DNA from: an uncultured Altererythrobacter sp.
Lineage (GTDB): Bacteria > Pseudomonadota > Alphaproteobacteria > Sphingomonadales > Sphingomonadaceae
NCBI GenBank assembly: GCA_937950385.1
Contig: CALFEA010000174.1
Location: 1-9,530, forward strand
DNA length: 9,530 nt
Direction of reading: 5' to 3'
Shown here: piece after piece, positions 1 through 6,565 of the stretch
Position numbering within the stretch: position 1 is the first letter of the stretch
How the letters are laid out: every line of letters starts with the position of its first letter
Notes under the pieces: generated by a model
What the model was told of the DNA's origin: nothing
What the model saw: only the letters and a program-made list of their open reading frames with translations
Databases searched by the model: none
Position numbers and translations under genes: made by a program

Positions 1-23
1 AGCGTCACGATTTTTGAGAAGAT

Positions 24-100
24 TGGTAGCGGAGGAGGGACTTGAACCCCCGACACGCGGATTATGATTCCGCTGCTCTAACCAGCTGAGCTACTCCGCC
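24..100 (-). tRNA. elongator tRNA-Met (anticodon CAT)
   Basis: The minus strand folds as a complete 77-nt cloverleaf. The acceptor stem is GGCGGAG/CTCCGCT with a G1-U72 wobble, the D arm is GCTC..GAGC, and the anticodon stem is GCGGA/TCCGC around the loop ATCATAA, giving anticodon CAT. The T arm is GGGGG/CCCTC around TTCAAGT. The discriminator is A and the CCA end is encoded. The anticodon stem lacks the three G-C pairs of initiator tRNA, so this is not tRNA-fMet. A CAT anticodon is also used by tRNA-Ile2, where C34 becomes lysidine. I prefer elongator Met because the body matches my recollection of alphaproteobacterial elongator tRNA-Met. The gene lies 138 nt downstream of the 2H-phosphoesterase gene on the same strand. 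I see no clear terminator in the 23 bases left of it. Confidence 0.93.
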
Positions 101-198
101 ATACCATGCGACTGCGACGCCTCCCGCGAGGGATTTTTACGTCAAGCAGGCGGCGCATTTAGGGCGCGCTTGGCCTGCGGTCAACACCCTGTTGTTGG

Positions 199-241
199 CT
201 TGCGCAAAAAGTCGCAAAGAAAAGCCGCAAAGAGCGACCTA
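199..241 (-). terminator. weak candidate intrinsic terminator after the 2H-phosphoesterase gene
   Basis: On the minus strand the TAG stop of the 2H-phosphoesterase gene is followed at once by GTCGC (238-234), an 18-nt pyrimidine-rich loop, GCGAC (215-211) and a run of five T (210-206). The stem is only 5 bp and the loop is large, so it would be a weak terminator. Its position exactly at the gene end supports the call. If it works, the downstream tRNA-Met would need its own promoter, which I could not identify with confidence between 101 and 200. Confidence 0.33.
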
Positions 242-778
242 AAACCCTCGGCCCTGTCCGCGAAAAACATATTCACTTACCTTCTCCCAAGGGCCGCCGC
301 GGTAACGGTAAAGCCCCAGCCCGCGGAATTGAAACAGGCGCGGTTCGACAAAGTCGGCAAGCTCGGCCTGCAACGCTTTTGCAGCTTCAATCGTGACCTT
401 GTTTTGGATCGTAATATGGAGGCGCGGGCTATGCTGATCTTGGCCTGTCAGCAGTCCGTGGAAATGCTCCGCAATGTCTTCGCGCAGGGCCAAGAGAGGC
501 TCGCTCTCCAGCTTTAGCGCGGTGCCTTTGCCCAGCGGCATCACACCGCGCAATTCGGCATCAATGGACCCAAGCTCTCCTGCTATGCGCTTGCACAAAG
601 CCGCGATTTCCGCCTCATATTGCGGCGGCAAAGCGTGGAATAGCGTTACATGCGCTTCTAAAAAATTGCGGTCGGCGGGAAAGTGGCAATCGCGCAGGTT
701 CGTCGCCCAGCTGTGCAAATCCTTGGGTAGCAATGCGGTGAGGATGAGCGGGGCGAGATCTGCCCCACTGTTATTCAC
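239..778 (-). CDS. 2H-phosphoesterase / 2'-5' RNA ligase family protein
   Basis: This 179-residue cytoplasmic protein has the two signature H-x-T/S-hydrophobic motifs of the 2H superfamily: HVTL with His at about residue 43 and HITI with His at about residue 121. In this family (LigT/ThpR, cyclic phosphodiesterases) the two histidines act together on 2',3'-cyclic phosphates or 2'-5' RNA linkages. The substrate here cannot be read from sequence. An upstream ATG at 811 would add 11 residues, but I chose the GTG at 778. It overlaps the mltG stop as GTGA, a typical translational-coupling junction, it is preceded by a purine-rich AAGAGGCGAG that can serve as ribosome binding site, and the conserved fold begins only around LILTALLP. 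The gene is probably the last protein gene of an acpP-fabF-mltG cluster. Family assignment is firm; the cellular role is unknown. Confidence 0.85.
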   Translation of the reverse strand: MNNSGADLAPLILTALLPKDLHSWATNLRDCHFPADRNFLEAHVTLFHALPPQYEAEIAALCKRIAGELGSIDAELRGVMPLGKGTALKLESEPLLALREDIAEHFHGLLTGQDQHSPRLHITIQNKVTIEAAKALQAELADFVEPRLFQFRGLGLYRYRGGPWEKVSEYVFRGQGRGF

Positions 779-1761
779 ATCTCGCCTCTTGAACGCCGTA
801 GCTCGTACCATTTTTCGACATTGGCATTGTGCTCTGCATTCGTCTCAGCAAAGGCGTGCCCGCCAGTGCCATCAGCGACCATAAACAGTGCCTTTGTCGG
901 CGCAGGGTTGAGCACAGCGGCAATACTCTCGCGCCCAGGATTGGTGATTGGCCCCTTGGGCAGGCCGGCCATCGTATAGGTGTTATAATCGTTGAGCGCA
1001 GCAATTTCAGATTGACGGATGCGGCGGCCCAGCGGCTTACCCTTGGTCATGGGATAGATAATCGTTGGATCAGCTTGCAGCATCATCCCCGATTTGACCC
1101 GGTTGGAATAGAGCCCAGCGACCATGCGGCGCTCCCGTGCAACACCTGTTTCCTTCTCAACGATTGAAGCCAAGGTCAGTGCCTCGCGGATAGTGGTGAC
1201 AGCGATATCGTCCTTACGTTTCGCCCACGCCTCAGCGAGGTACAAATCCATCGCGGCCTGCATGCGCTCAACCACTTTTTTGCGTGGTTCACCGCGTTCA
1301 AAATCATAAGTGTCGGGTAGGATCGAGCCCTCAATCGGCACATCGATCTCGCCGGTAAGCAATTCTTCTGCCATCAGCCGCTCATGCACCATGATCGACG
1401 GCATGCCTTCGGGGATGGTGATAAATCGGCGGATCACCTCGCCATTTTGGAACGCGTTGAGAATGTCGCCTTGGCTCATATCCGGTGTGAGCATGAACTC
1501 GCCCGCTTGAATGGGCTGGCTGCCGCCAATCAGCTTGGCACGAATGGTGAAGCCGTCGGCGGAGGAAATCAGCCCTTGCTCTTCCAGCTTATTGGCCGCT
1601 GCGCCCAGTGATGTTCCCGGAGCAATAGTGAAATTCGTATCTTTCTCGACCGTGGCAGAACCAAGGAAGAATACCGCGATCAGCAATATCAACGCGCACA
1701 GACCCGCCAAGCCGACGGCACCGAAAATCGCCACTCTCGTCATGCTCATTGAGCGCGCCAT
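775..1761 (-). CDS. mltG: endolytic murein transglycosylase MltG (YceG family)
   Basis: MltG is an inner-membrane lytic transglycosylase that cleaves nascent glycan strands and is proposed to terminate peptidoglycan polymerisation. The 328-residue product has a short cytoplasmic N-terminus, one membrane segment at about residues 10-33, and then the periplasmic YceG domain. The hallmark ASIVEKET motif at residues 198-205 contains the expected catalytic glutamate (E202). Other family segments are present: the IPEG motif near 116-119, LEGSILPDTY-like residues around 143-152, LQADPT at 228-233, YNTY at 259-262 and GLPKGPI at 266-272. Length is normal for the family. The ATG lies 1 nt after the fabF stop, with AAAGG upstream inside the end of fabF. 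Two further in-frame ATG codons (residues 5 and 7) are possible alternative starts. The stop overlaps the GTG of the 2H-phosphoesterase gene by 4 nt. Confidence 0.96.
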   Translation of the reverse strand: MARSMSMTRVAIFGAVGLAGLCALILLIAVFFLGSATVEKDTNFTIAPGTSLGAAANKLEEQGLISSADGFTIRAKLIGGSQPIQAGEFMLTPDMSQGDILNAFQNGEVIRRFITIPEGMPSIMVHERLMAEELLTGEIDVPIEGSILPDTYDFERGEPRKKVVERMQAAMDLYLAEAWAKRKDDIAVTTIREALTLASIVEKETGVARERRMVAGLYSNRVKSGMMLQADPTIIYPMTKGKPLGRRIRQSEIAALNDYNTYTMAGLPKGPITNPGRESIAAVLNPAPTKALFMVADGTGGHAFAETNAEHNANVEKWYELRRSRGEM

Positions 1762-1762
1762 T

Positions 1763-3022
1763 TTAGTCGACCTTTGTCATGACCAGCGAGGCATTTGTCC
1801 CGCCAAAGCCAAAGCTGTTGTTGAGCGCGGCGCGAACTTCGCGTTTTTTGGCCACGAGCGGCACAAGGTCAACGCCCTGTGTGCCATCATCGGGATCGGT
1901 CAGATTGAGCGTTGGCGGCACGATCGAATCGCGCATGGCCAAAATGCAGAAAATCGCCTCAACCGCACCTGCTCCGCCAAGCAAATGCCCAATCGCTGAT
2001 TTGGTCGAGCTCATCGAGGCGCCAGACAAATCATCGCCCAAAACGCGCTTTACCGCGCCCAGCTCAATCGTATCAGCCATGGTCGAGGTGCCATGAGCGT
2101 TCACGTAATCAATGTCGCCCGCAGACAATCCCGCCTTCTTCAAGGCCATCCGCATGGCAAGCTCTGCGCCTTTGCCCTCTGGATGGGGAGCTGTGACGTG
2201 ATAGGCATCGCCTGAAAGGCCATAGCCGGTCACCTCGGCATAGATTGTCGCGCCGCGCGCCTTTGCGTGCTCATACTCTTCTAGCACGACCACACCGGCG
2301 CCCTCGCCCATAACAAAGCCATCGCGGCCCTTGTCATAAGGACGGCTTGCCTCGGTCGGGCGATCATTCATGCTCATATTGAGCGCGCGGGCCTGCGCAA
2401 ATCCGGCAATACCCAGCGGGTTCACGGTGCCCTCTGCCCCGCCTGCCAGCATCACGTCTGCATCATCATCACGGATCATACGCGCGGCATCACCAATCGA
2501 ATGCGCGCCGGTAGAGCATGCTGTCACAACTGCGTGATTAGGGCCCATCAGGCCATATTTGATCGAAACTTGGCCAGAGATCAGATTGATCAGACGTCCG
2601 TGCACGAAATGCGGGCTAACACGGCCCGGGCCGCGCTCATGCATTTTGATCGATTCTGCCTCAATGCCCGGCAATCCGCCAATGCCAGAACCGATGGAGC
2701 AGCCAGTGCGCATTTTCAGCGCATCATCCATTTCGGTGAGGCCAGCATCTTCTAAAGCTTGGCCCGCTGCATCAATACCGTAAATGATAAAGGGATCGAC
2801 CTGCCGCTGAATTTTGCCATCAATGCGCTTGTCCGGATCAAAGCCATATTCATGGGTCGCCGGTTTCACTTCGCAAGCGATGGTGCATTTTTGCCCCTCC
2901 GTGTCGAATCGGGTGATTTGCCCCGCCCCGCTCTTGCCTGCGATCAGATTGCCCCAAGTGGTGTCCACATCACCGCCCAATGGGGTGACAAGTCCAAGGC
3001 CTGTTACAACGACACGGCGCAT
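1763..3022 (-). CDS. fabF: 3-oxoacyl-[acyl-carrier-protein] synthase II (KAS II)
   Basis: FabF condenses malonyl-ACP with a growing acyl-ACP in the cytoplasmic type II fatty-acid elongation cycle. The 419-residue protein is full length and carries the Cys-His-His triad of condensing enzymes: the nucleophile C169 in VVTACSTG, H310 in NAHGTST and H346 in KSAIGHLLG, with the conserved K341 nearby. The glycine-rich C-terminal segment NNSFGFGGTN is intact. A clear ribosome binding site (GGAG, 6 nt before the ATG) supports the start at 3022. The gene follows acpP, its substrate carrier, after a 166-nt structured spacer, and precedes mltG by 1 nt. The acpP-fabF-mltG order is common in alphaproteobacteria. 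Nothing in the protein looks unusual. Confidence 0.98.
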   Translation of the reverse strand: MRRVVVTGLGLVTPLGGDVDTTWGNLIAGKSGAGQITRFDTEGQKCTIACEVKPATHEYGFDPDKRIDGKIQRQVDPFIIYGIDAAGQALEDAGLTEMDDALKMRTGCSIGSGIGGLPGIEAESIKMHERGPGRVSPHFVHGRLINLISGQVSIKYGLMGPNHAVVTACSTGAHSIGDAARMIRDDDADVMLAGGAEGTVNPLGIAGFAQARALNMSMNDRPTEASRPYDKGRDGFVMGEGAGVVVLEEYEHAKARGATIYAEVTGYGLSGDAYHVTAPHPEGKGAELAMRMALKKAGLSAGDIDYVNAHGTSTMADTIELGAVKRVLGDDLSGASMSSTKSAIGHLLGGAGAVEAIFCILAMRDSIVPPTLNLTDPDDGTQGVDLVPLVAKKREVRAALNNSFGFGGTNASLVMTKVD

Positions 3023-3049
3023 TCTCTTCTCCGTAAGAATTCTTTGGCC

Positions 3050-3068
3050 ATCCTATTATGCCTAGGAT
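3050..3068. promoter_or_regulatory. inverted repeat ATCCTA-N7-TAGGAT upstream of fabF, overlapping a -10-like hexamer
   Basis: A perfect 6-bp inverted repeat with a 7-nt spacer lies 28 nt upstream of the fabF start. Read on the minus strand its centre contains CATAAT (3059-3054), a good -10-like hexamer about 30 nt from the fabF ATG. I see no convincing -35 hexamer 17 nt before it. A second perfect palindrome, AAGAATTCTT (3035-3044), lies between this repeat and the ribosome binding site. The arrangement would fit a fabF-specific promoter with an operator over its -10. No regulator is identified, and the repeat is short enough to be chance. Confidence 0.3.
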
Positions 3069-3111
3069 TTGGCGCAATTATGACTGCAAAACTTATGCTG
3101 CAAATACAGCG

Positions 3112-3166
3112 CAGGCCCGGCCCAGCGAAGGGCTCGGGCCTGTCCCGCGGTCACGAACATGCCGCG
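3112..3166 (-). other. intercistronic RNA hairpins between acpP and fabF (possible attenuator or processing site)
   Basis: In the minus-strand transcript a stem of 8 + 4 base pairs with one bulged A can form at 3142-3112: CAGGCCCG, bulged A, GCCC, loop TTCGCT, GGGC, CGGGCCTG. A smaller hairpin (CGCGG, 11-nt loop, CCGCG) lies just before it at 3166-3146. The large stem is very GC rich and begins 46 nt after the acpP stop. It is not followed by a T-tract, so it is not a classical intrinsic terminator. It could partly terminate, stall or protect the acpP 3' end, allowing more AcpP than FabF. The stem is seen directly; the function is inferred. Confidence 0.45.
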
Positions 3167-3188
3167 ACCTTGAGTTCAAAAGGCTGGA

Positions 3189-3425
3189 TTAGCCCTTATT
3201 CTCTTCGATAAATTTGGTGGCATCGCCAACAGTGCTGATTTTTTCAGCAGCATCATCAGGGATTTCAACACCAAACTCTTCTTCGAATGCCATGACAAGC
3301 TCAACAATGTCGAGGCTGTCAGCGCCAAGATCATCAATGAAGCTGGCTTCTTGAGTGACCTTGTCACCCTCAACGCCAAGATGCTCTACTACAATCTTCT
3401 GTACGCGGTCAGCGGTATCGCTCAT
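3189..3425 (-). CDS. acpP: acyl carrier protein
   Basis: AcpP carries acyl chains as thioesters on a 4'-phosphopantetheine arm during fatty-acid synthesis in the cytoplasm. The 78-residue acidic helical protein matches the family length. The prosthetic-group attachment site is the conserved DSL motif with S37 (in [12 protein letters not shown]). The C-terminal [16 protein letters not shown] segment is the canonical helix III/IV region. A GAGGG ribosome binding site sits 6 nt before the ATG. The gene has its own 125-nt upstream region, with a candidate promoter, separating it from the secreted-protein gene. It is followed by fabF after a structured spacer. No unusual features. Confidence 0.98.
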   Translation of the reverse strand: MSDTADRVQKIVVEHLGVEGDKVTQEASFIDDLGADSLDIVELVMAFEEEFGVEIPDDAAEKISTVGDATKFIEENKG

Positions 3426-3449
3426 ATTTTACCCTCTGTTGGAACGTTT

Positions 3450-3480
3450 AATATATTGGGTATCGCCCTAATGAACGCAA
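3450..3480 (-). promoter_or_regulatory. candidate acpP promoter
   Basis: On the minus strand TTGCGT (3480-3475) and TATATT (3455-3450) match -35 and -10 hexamers at 4/6 and 5/6 positions, but the 19-nt spacer is longer than ideal. The -10 ends 24 nt before the acpP ATG, giving a short leader that contains the ribosome binding site. Just upstream, and running into the -35, the minus strand carries two copies of CCCCTTGC (3497-3490 and 3484-3477) with a 13-nt period. A separate strong promoter is expected for acpP, but the exact hexamers are a guess. Confidence 0.38.
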
Positions 3481-3550
3481 GGGGCATGTGCAAGGGGGCT
3501 CGCTTCGCTCTTGCCAATTTACGGTCGTTTCAGCCCGGTTTTGCCCGTAT

Positions 3551-4522
3551 TTAGTTCTCTTGCGTTGAAGCTTTGTTAGCCAAAATGGCTTGCTCACGCT
3601 GCGCCAACTGAATTGCTCCGCGCTGAAACGCTTCGACACGGTCAAACGCATCATTTATGTAGGATTTTTCACCGGCTGCGGCTTGGGCCTGCTCATAATA
3701 CGCCATCGCCGTGTCTAAATCCCCTGCGCCTTCTTTACACAGACCAATATTAAACAGAACAGACGCATGTTCCGGATTGCGCGCCTCCAGCCCCTCAAAT
3801 CCAATGCAAGCGGCAAGCGCATCGCTTTTGGTCACGCGCACAGCATCTTTGAATGCCTTGCGATCCTCCTTCACCAGACCTTTGCGGCTTTCTAGGATCC
3901 GAACCTCGCGCTTGATCTCAATCGGAGCAAGCTCGCGGCGGATCTCCCACGCCAGATCAGTGTGCATCGCATCCAGCATGCCCGATGTGCTGGGGATTTC
4001 GCTCTCATCCTCACAATATTCTTCAGTCTGAGTGATCCGTGAGGCAAACCCAAACAATTCGCGCCCTTCACGGTCGAGCATCGACAAGTCAGGATAGAGC
4101 CGCACAGTTAGCTTCTCGCAGGGCACAAAAGTGGTGCGGTATTTGATGCACTTTTTCTCGGCATTCTTTTTGACGCAGTCTTCGACTTCTTTGTCGTCCA
4201 GTTGTTCGCGCAAACTATCGTGCCCAACAGAACCTATGATTATGGCCTGCGCTTCGTCTGTTTCGCGTGAGAGAATGCGCAGCCATTGCTGGCCATCGAC
4301 CTCAGCCCGCTCCAGCCGGTCGCGCAAAGCAAAACGCTGCGCTGCGCCTTGACTGCCTTCCAATGGAGCGATTGCAATCGTGTCCACGGCTACTGCCGCA
4401 TCGCTGCGAGCAGGGTAGACACCGGATGTGGGCAGAACTTCAGCAGAGGCAGGCGAAGCAGCGAAGGTTAAAACCGCCGCGCTTCCAAAAACCGCCGATT
4501 TCCACAAAGCTCGATTTTTCAC
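3551..4522 (-). CDS. secreted cysteine-containing protein of unknown function with a C-terminal TPR-like segment
   Basis: I do not recognise a named family. The 323-residue product starts with a Sec signal peptide: a basic start, a hydrophobic core at about residues 8-22, and a predicted cut after ASPASA at residue 27, so it is probably periplasmic or exported. The mature part holds six cysteines (116, 125, 135, 170, 239, 262), enough for disulfides. The segment at 46-100 (VDTIAIAPLEG, then an arginine-rich helix, then AQAIIIGSVG) and the later strand pair ending in REGRELFGF loosely recall the alpha/beta domain of CsgG/LpoB-like envelope proteins; this is only a resemblance. Residues 250-284 read like one tetratricopeptide unit. 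The start is GTG at 4522, with GAGGGG 8 nt upstream. The gene follows aspS by 31 nt, so co-transcription is likely. Its GC and codon use look native. Confidence 0.72.
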   Translation of the reverse strand: MKNRALWKSAVFGSAAVLTFAASPASAEVLPTSGVYPARSDAAVAVDTIAIAPLEGSQGAAQRFALRDRLERAEVDGQQWLRILSRETDEAQAIIIGSVGHDSLREQLDDKEVEDCVKKNAEKKCIKYRTTFVPCEKLTVRLYPDLSMLDREGRELFGFASRITQTEEYCEDESEIPSTSGMLDAMHTDLAWEIRRELAPIEIKREVRILESRKGLVKEDRKAFKDAVRVTKSDALAACIGFEGLEARNPEHASVLFNIGLCKEGAGDLDTAMAYYEQAQAAAGEKSYINDAFDRVEAFQRGAIQLAQREQAILANKASTQEN

Positions 4523-4553
4523 CGCAAATGCCCCTCAGATTTTACCGTAGGCC

Positions 4554-6353
4554 TTAACTGGCTTCAGGTTTTGTTTCTTTCTGAGGGGGTTCTACCACAC
4601 GCACATGAAGCTCACGCAACTGCGTCAATTCGGCCTTAGACGGCGCGCTCATCATCAGATCCTCGCCCTTTTGGTTCATTGGGAAGGCGATCACTTCGCG
4701 AATGGCTTCTTCACCGGCAAGCAGCATAACAATCCGGTCAATACCCGGCGCTGAGCCGCCATGCGGAGGCGCGCCCAATTTGAACGCCTCGATCATGCCG
4801 CCAAATTCGCGGTCAACGTCCTCATTGGTGTATCCGGCCAGCTCAAACGCTTTGTACATAATGTCTGGGCGGTGGTTCCTGATGGCGCCAGAGGAAAGCT
4901 CATAACCATTGCAAACAATGTCATATTGCCACGCTTTAATGTCGAGCGGGTCCATCGTCTCCAATGCCTCCATCTCGCCTTGTGGCATAGAGAATGGATT
5001 GTGCGAGAAATCGACCTTTTTAGCTTCCTCGTCATATTCGAACATTGGGAAGTCGACGATCCAGCAGAATTTGTAGCAGCCTTCCTCGATCAAGCCGAGC
5101 TGTTCGCCCACTTGTGTGCGGGCCGCGCCTGCCAATTTCGCTGCATCAGATGCTTTGCCAGCGGCAAAGAACAATCCGTCATCGTCCCCAAGGCCAAGCT
5201 CTTCGTAGAGTTTCGCCATCAGTTCAGGCCCGTGGTTCTTCGCAATCGGCCCACCGAACTCGCCGCCTTTGCGGGTAACATAGCCAAGACCTGCAAAGCC
5301 CTCGCCGCGCGCCCAATTGTTCATATCATCGAAGAACTTGCGGCTCTTCTCATTGGTTTTTGGCGCAGGGATAACGCGAACAACGCCGCCGCCGCCCACG
5401 ATCTTCTCAAACAGACCAAAGCCCGATTTTTCAAAATGGCTGGTGACATCTGAAATAATCAGCGGATTGCGCAAATCGGGCTTGTCGCTGCCATATTTCA
5501 GCATGGCCTCGGCATAGGGAATGCGCGGAAACTCACCTGATTTGGTCACGGTCTTGCCATCTGCGAATTCTTCGAACACGCCAGCCAGCACAGGCTCCAG
5601 TGTTTGGAACACATCTTCTTGGGTGACAAAGCTCATTTCAAAATCGAGCTGGTAAAACTCAAGACTGCGATCGGCGCGCAAATCTTCATCGCGGAAACAT
5701 GGCGCGATTTGGAAATAGCGGTCAAAGCCGGACACCATCAGCATTTGTTTAAACATTTGCGGCGCTTGCGGCAGCGCGTAAAAGTTGCCGGGATGCATGC
5801 GGCTCGGTACGAGGAAATCGCGCGCGCCTTCTGGCGAGGAAGCCGTCAGGATCGGCGTTTGAAATTCGGTGAAGCCCTGGTCGATCATACGCCCACGGAT
5901 CGAAGTAATGACCTTAGAACGCAGCATAATGTTGCGGTGCATTGTTTCGCGGCGCAAATCGAGGAAACGGTATTTGAGGCGGATTTCCTCTGGGTAATCC
6001 TGCTCCCCCGCCACCGGCATGGGCAATTCTTCCGCCGCTGATTGCACAGTCACGCCGCGCGCATAGACTTCAATCGCGCCAGTTGGCAGATTAGTGTTTA
6101 CCGTGTCGGCAGAACGCGCCTTTACCTCGCCATCAATGGTCACAACGCTTTCCGCGCGCAAACCATCGAGCACTTTCAATGCTGGCGAGTCTTCATCCAC
6201 AACGATTTGCGTCATACCGTAATGGTCGCGCAGATCGACGAACAAGACTCCGCCATGGTCGCGCTTGCGGTGCATCCAGCCGGACAGGCGAACGGTTTCG
6301 CCAACATTTTGATCGGTCAGCTGTGCGCAGTTGTGGGTACGATAAGTATGCAT
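4554..6353 (-). CDS. aspS: aspartyl-tRNA synthetase (probably non-discriminating, Asp/Asn)
   Basis: AspRS charges tRNA-Asp with aspartate in the cytoplasm. The 599-residue protein has the full bacterial-type layout: an N-terminal OB-fold anticodon-binding domain (about 1-105), class II motif 1 around 145-180, motif 2 [14 protein letters not shown] at 220-233, a GAD-type insertion at about 300-430, and motif 3 [14 protein letters not shown] at 532-545 with R540. H33 in the RDHGG segment corresponds to the histidine reported to matter in the non-discriminating AspRS of Pseudomonas aeruginosa, where mischarged tRNA-Asn is corrected by GatCAB. The second position linked to that property appears to be D83 rather than glycine, so the assignment is tentative. 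The ATG at 6353 has AAAAGGA about 11 nt upstream. The gene is divergent from rnd and likely leads into the secreted-protein gene. Confidence 0.98.
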   Translation of the reverse strand: MHTYRTHNCAQLTDQNVGETVRLSGWMHRKRDHGGVLFVDLRDHYGMTQIVVDEDSPALKVLDGLRAESVVTIDGEVKARSADTVNTNLPTGAIEVYARGVTVQSAAEELPMPVAGEQDYPEEIRLKYRFLDLRRETMHRNIMLRSKVITSIRGRMIDQGFTEFQTPILTASSPEGARDFLVPSRMHPGNFYALPQAPQMFKQMLMVSGFDRYFQIAPCFRDEDLRADRSLEFYQLDFEMSFVTQEDVFQTLEPVLAGVFEEFADGKTVTKSGEFPRIPYAEAMLKYGSDKPDLRNPLIISDVTSHFEKSGFGLFEKIVGGGGVVRVIPAPKTNEKSRKFFDDMNNWARGEGFAGLGYVTRKGGEFGGPIAKNHGPELMAKLYEELGLGDDDGLFFAAGKASDAAKLAGAARTQVGEQLGLIEEGCYKFCWIVDFPMFEYDEEAKKVDFSHNPFSMPQGEMEALETMDPLDIKAWQYDIVCNGYELSSGAIRNHRPDIMYKAFELAGYTNEDVDREFGGMIEAFKLGAPPHGGSAPGIDRIVMLLAGEEAIREVIAFPMNQKGEDLMMSAPSKAELTQLRELHVRVVEPPQKETKPEAS

Positions 6354-6423
6354 CTAATAACTTGTCCTTTTCGCCGCTATAACGCTAATGGCGCTCGGGC
6401 GCGAATTGCAATCATTGCGCGCG

Positions 6424-6452
6424 CTAACACGGCAAGCCCGCCACTTTGTCAA
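6424..6452 (-). promoter_or_regulatory. candidate aspS promoter
   Basis: On the minus strand TTGACA (6452-6447) is a perfect -35 consensus, followed after exactly 17 nt by TGTTAG (6429-6424), a weak -10 with three matches. Transcription would start roughly 65-70 nt before the aspS ATG. Another TTGAC copy (TTGACC, 6466-6461) lies 14 nt upstream as part of a tandem repeat. The -35 and spacing are good, but the poor -10 keeps this uncertain. Confidence 0.4.
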
Positions 6453-6471
6453 GGCGCACAGGTCAAGGTGC
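6449..6471. repeat. tandem direct repeat GTCAAGGYGC x2 in the aspS-rnd divergent region
   Basis: GTCAAGGCGC (6449-6458) and GTCAAGGTGC (6462-6471) are two copies of a 10-mer with one difference and a period of 13 nt. One copy overlaps the putative aspS -35 element. The pair lies in the 212-nt region between the divergent aspS and rnd starts, about 95 nt upstream of the rnd ATG. It could be a duplicated regulator site or a relic of promoter duplication. It is visible directly; the role is unknown. Confidence 0.5.
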
Positions 6472-6565
6472 GGGCACTTCACAGGGGAATAGCTACCCCG
6501 CAACACGGATTTTGGGCCATTGCCCGAGGAGCGGCGCACCGCTTCACATTGATGAAAAGACACAC

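Noticed and set aside
24..100. tRNA-Ile2 (lysidine) or initiator tRNA-Met instead of elongator tRNA-Met
   Set aside because: The anticodon stem lacks the initiator GGG/CCC pairs, and the body fits elongator Met better. Ile2 remains a small possibility that a tRNA classifier could settle.
117..138. TCCC-GCGA-GGGA hairpin followed by TTTTT on the plus strand
   Set aside because: It has only a 4-bp stem and no plus-strand gene ends there, so a terminator role is not supported.
4761..5453. 230-codon plus-strand open frame opposite aspS
   Set aside because: It lies entirely antisense to the conserved AspRS catalytic domain and has no recognisable domain or ribosome binding site.
6446..6565. N-terminal extension of RNase D from an upstream ATG
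   Set aside because: The 40 extra residues are unlike the RNase D family start, and the region holds the putative aspS promoter and repeats; the ATG at 6566 gives the normal N-terminus.
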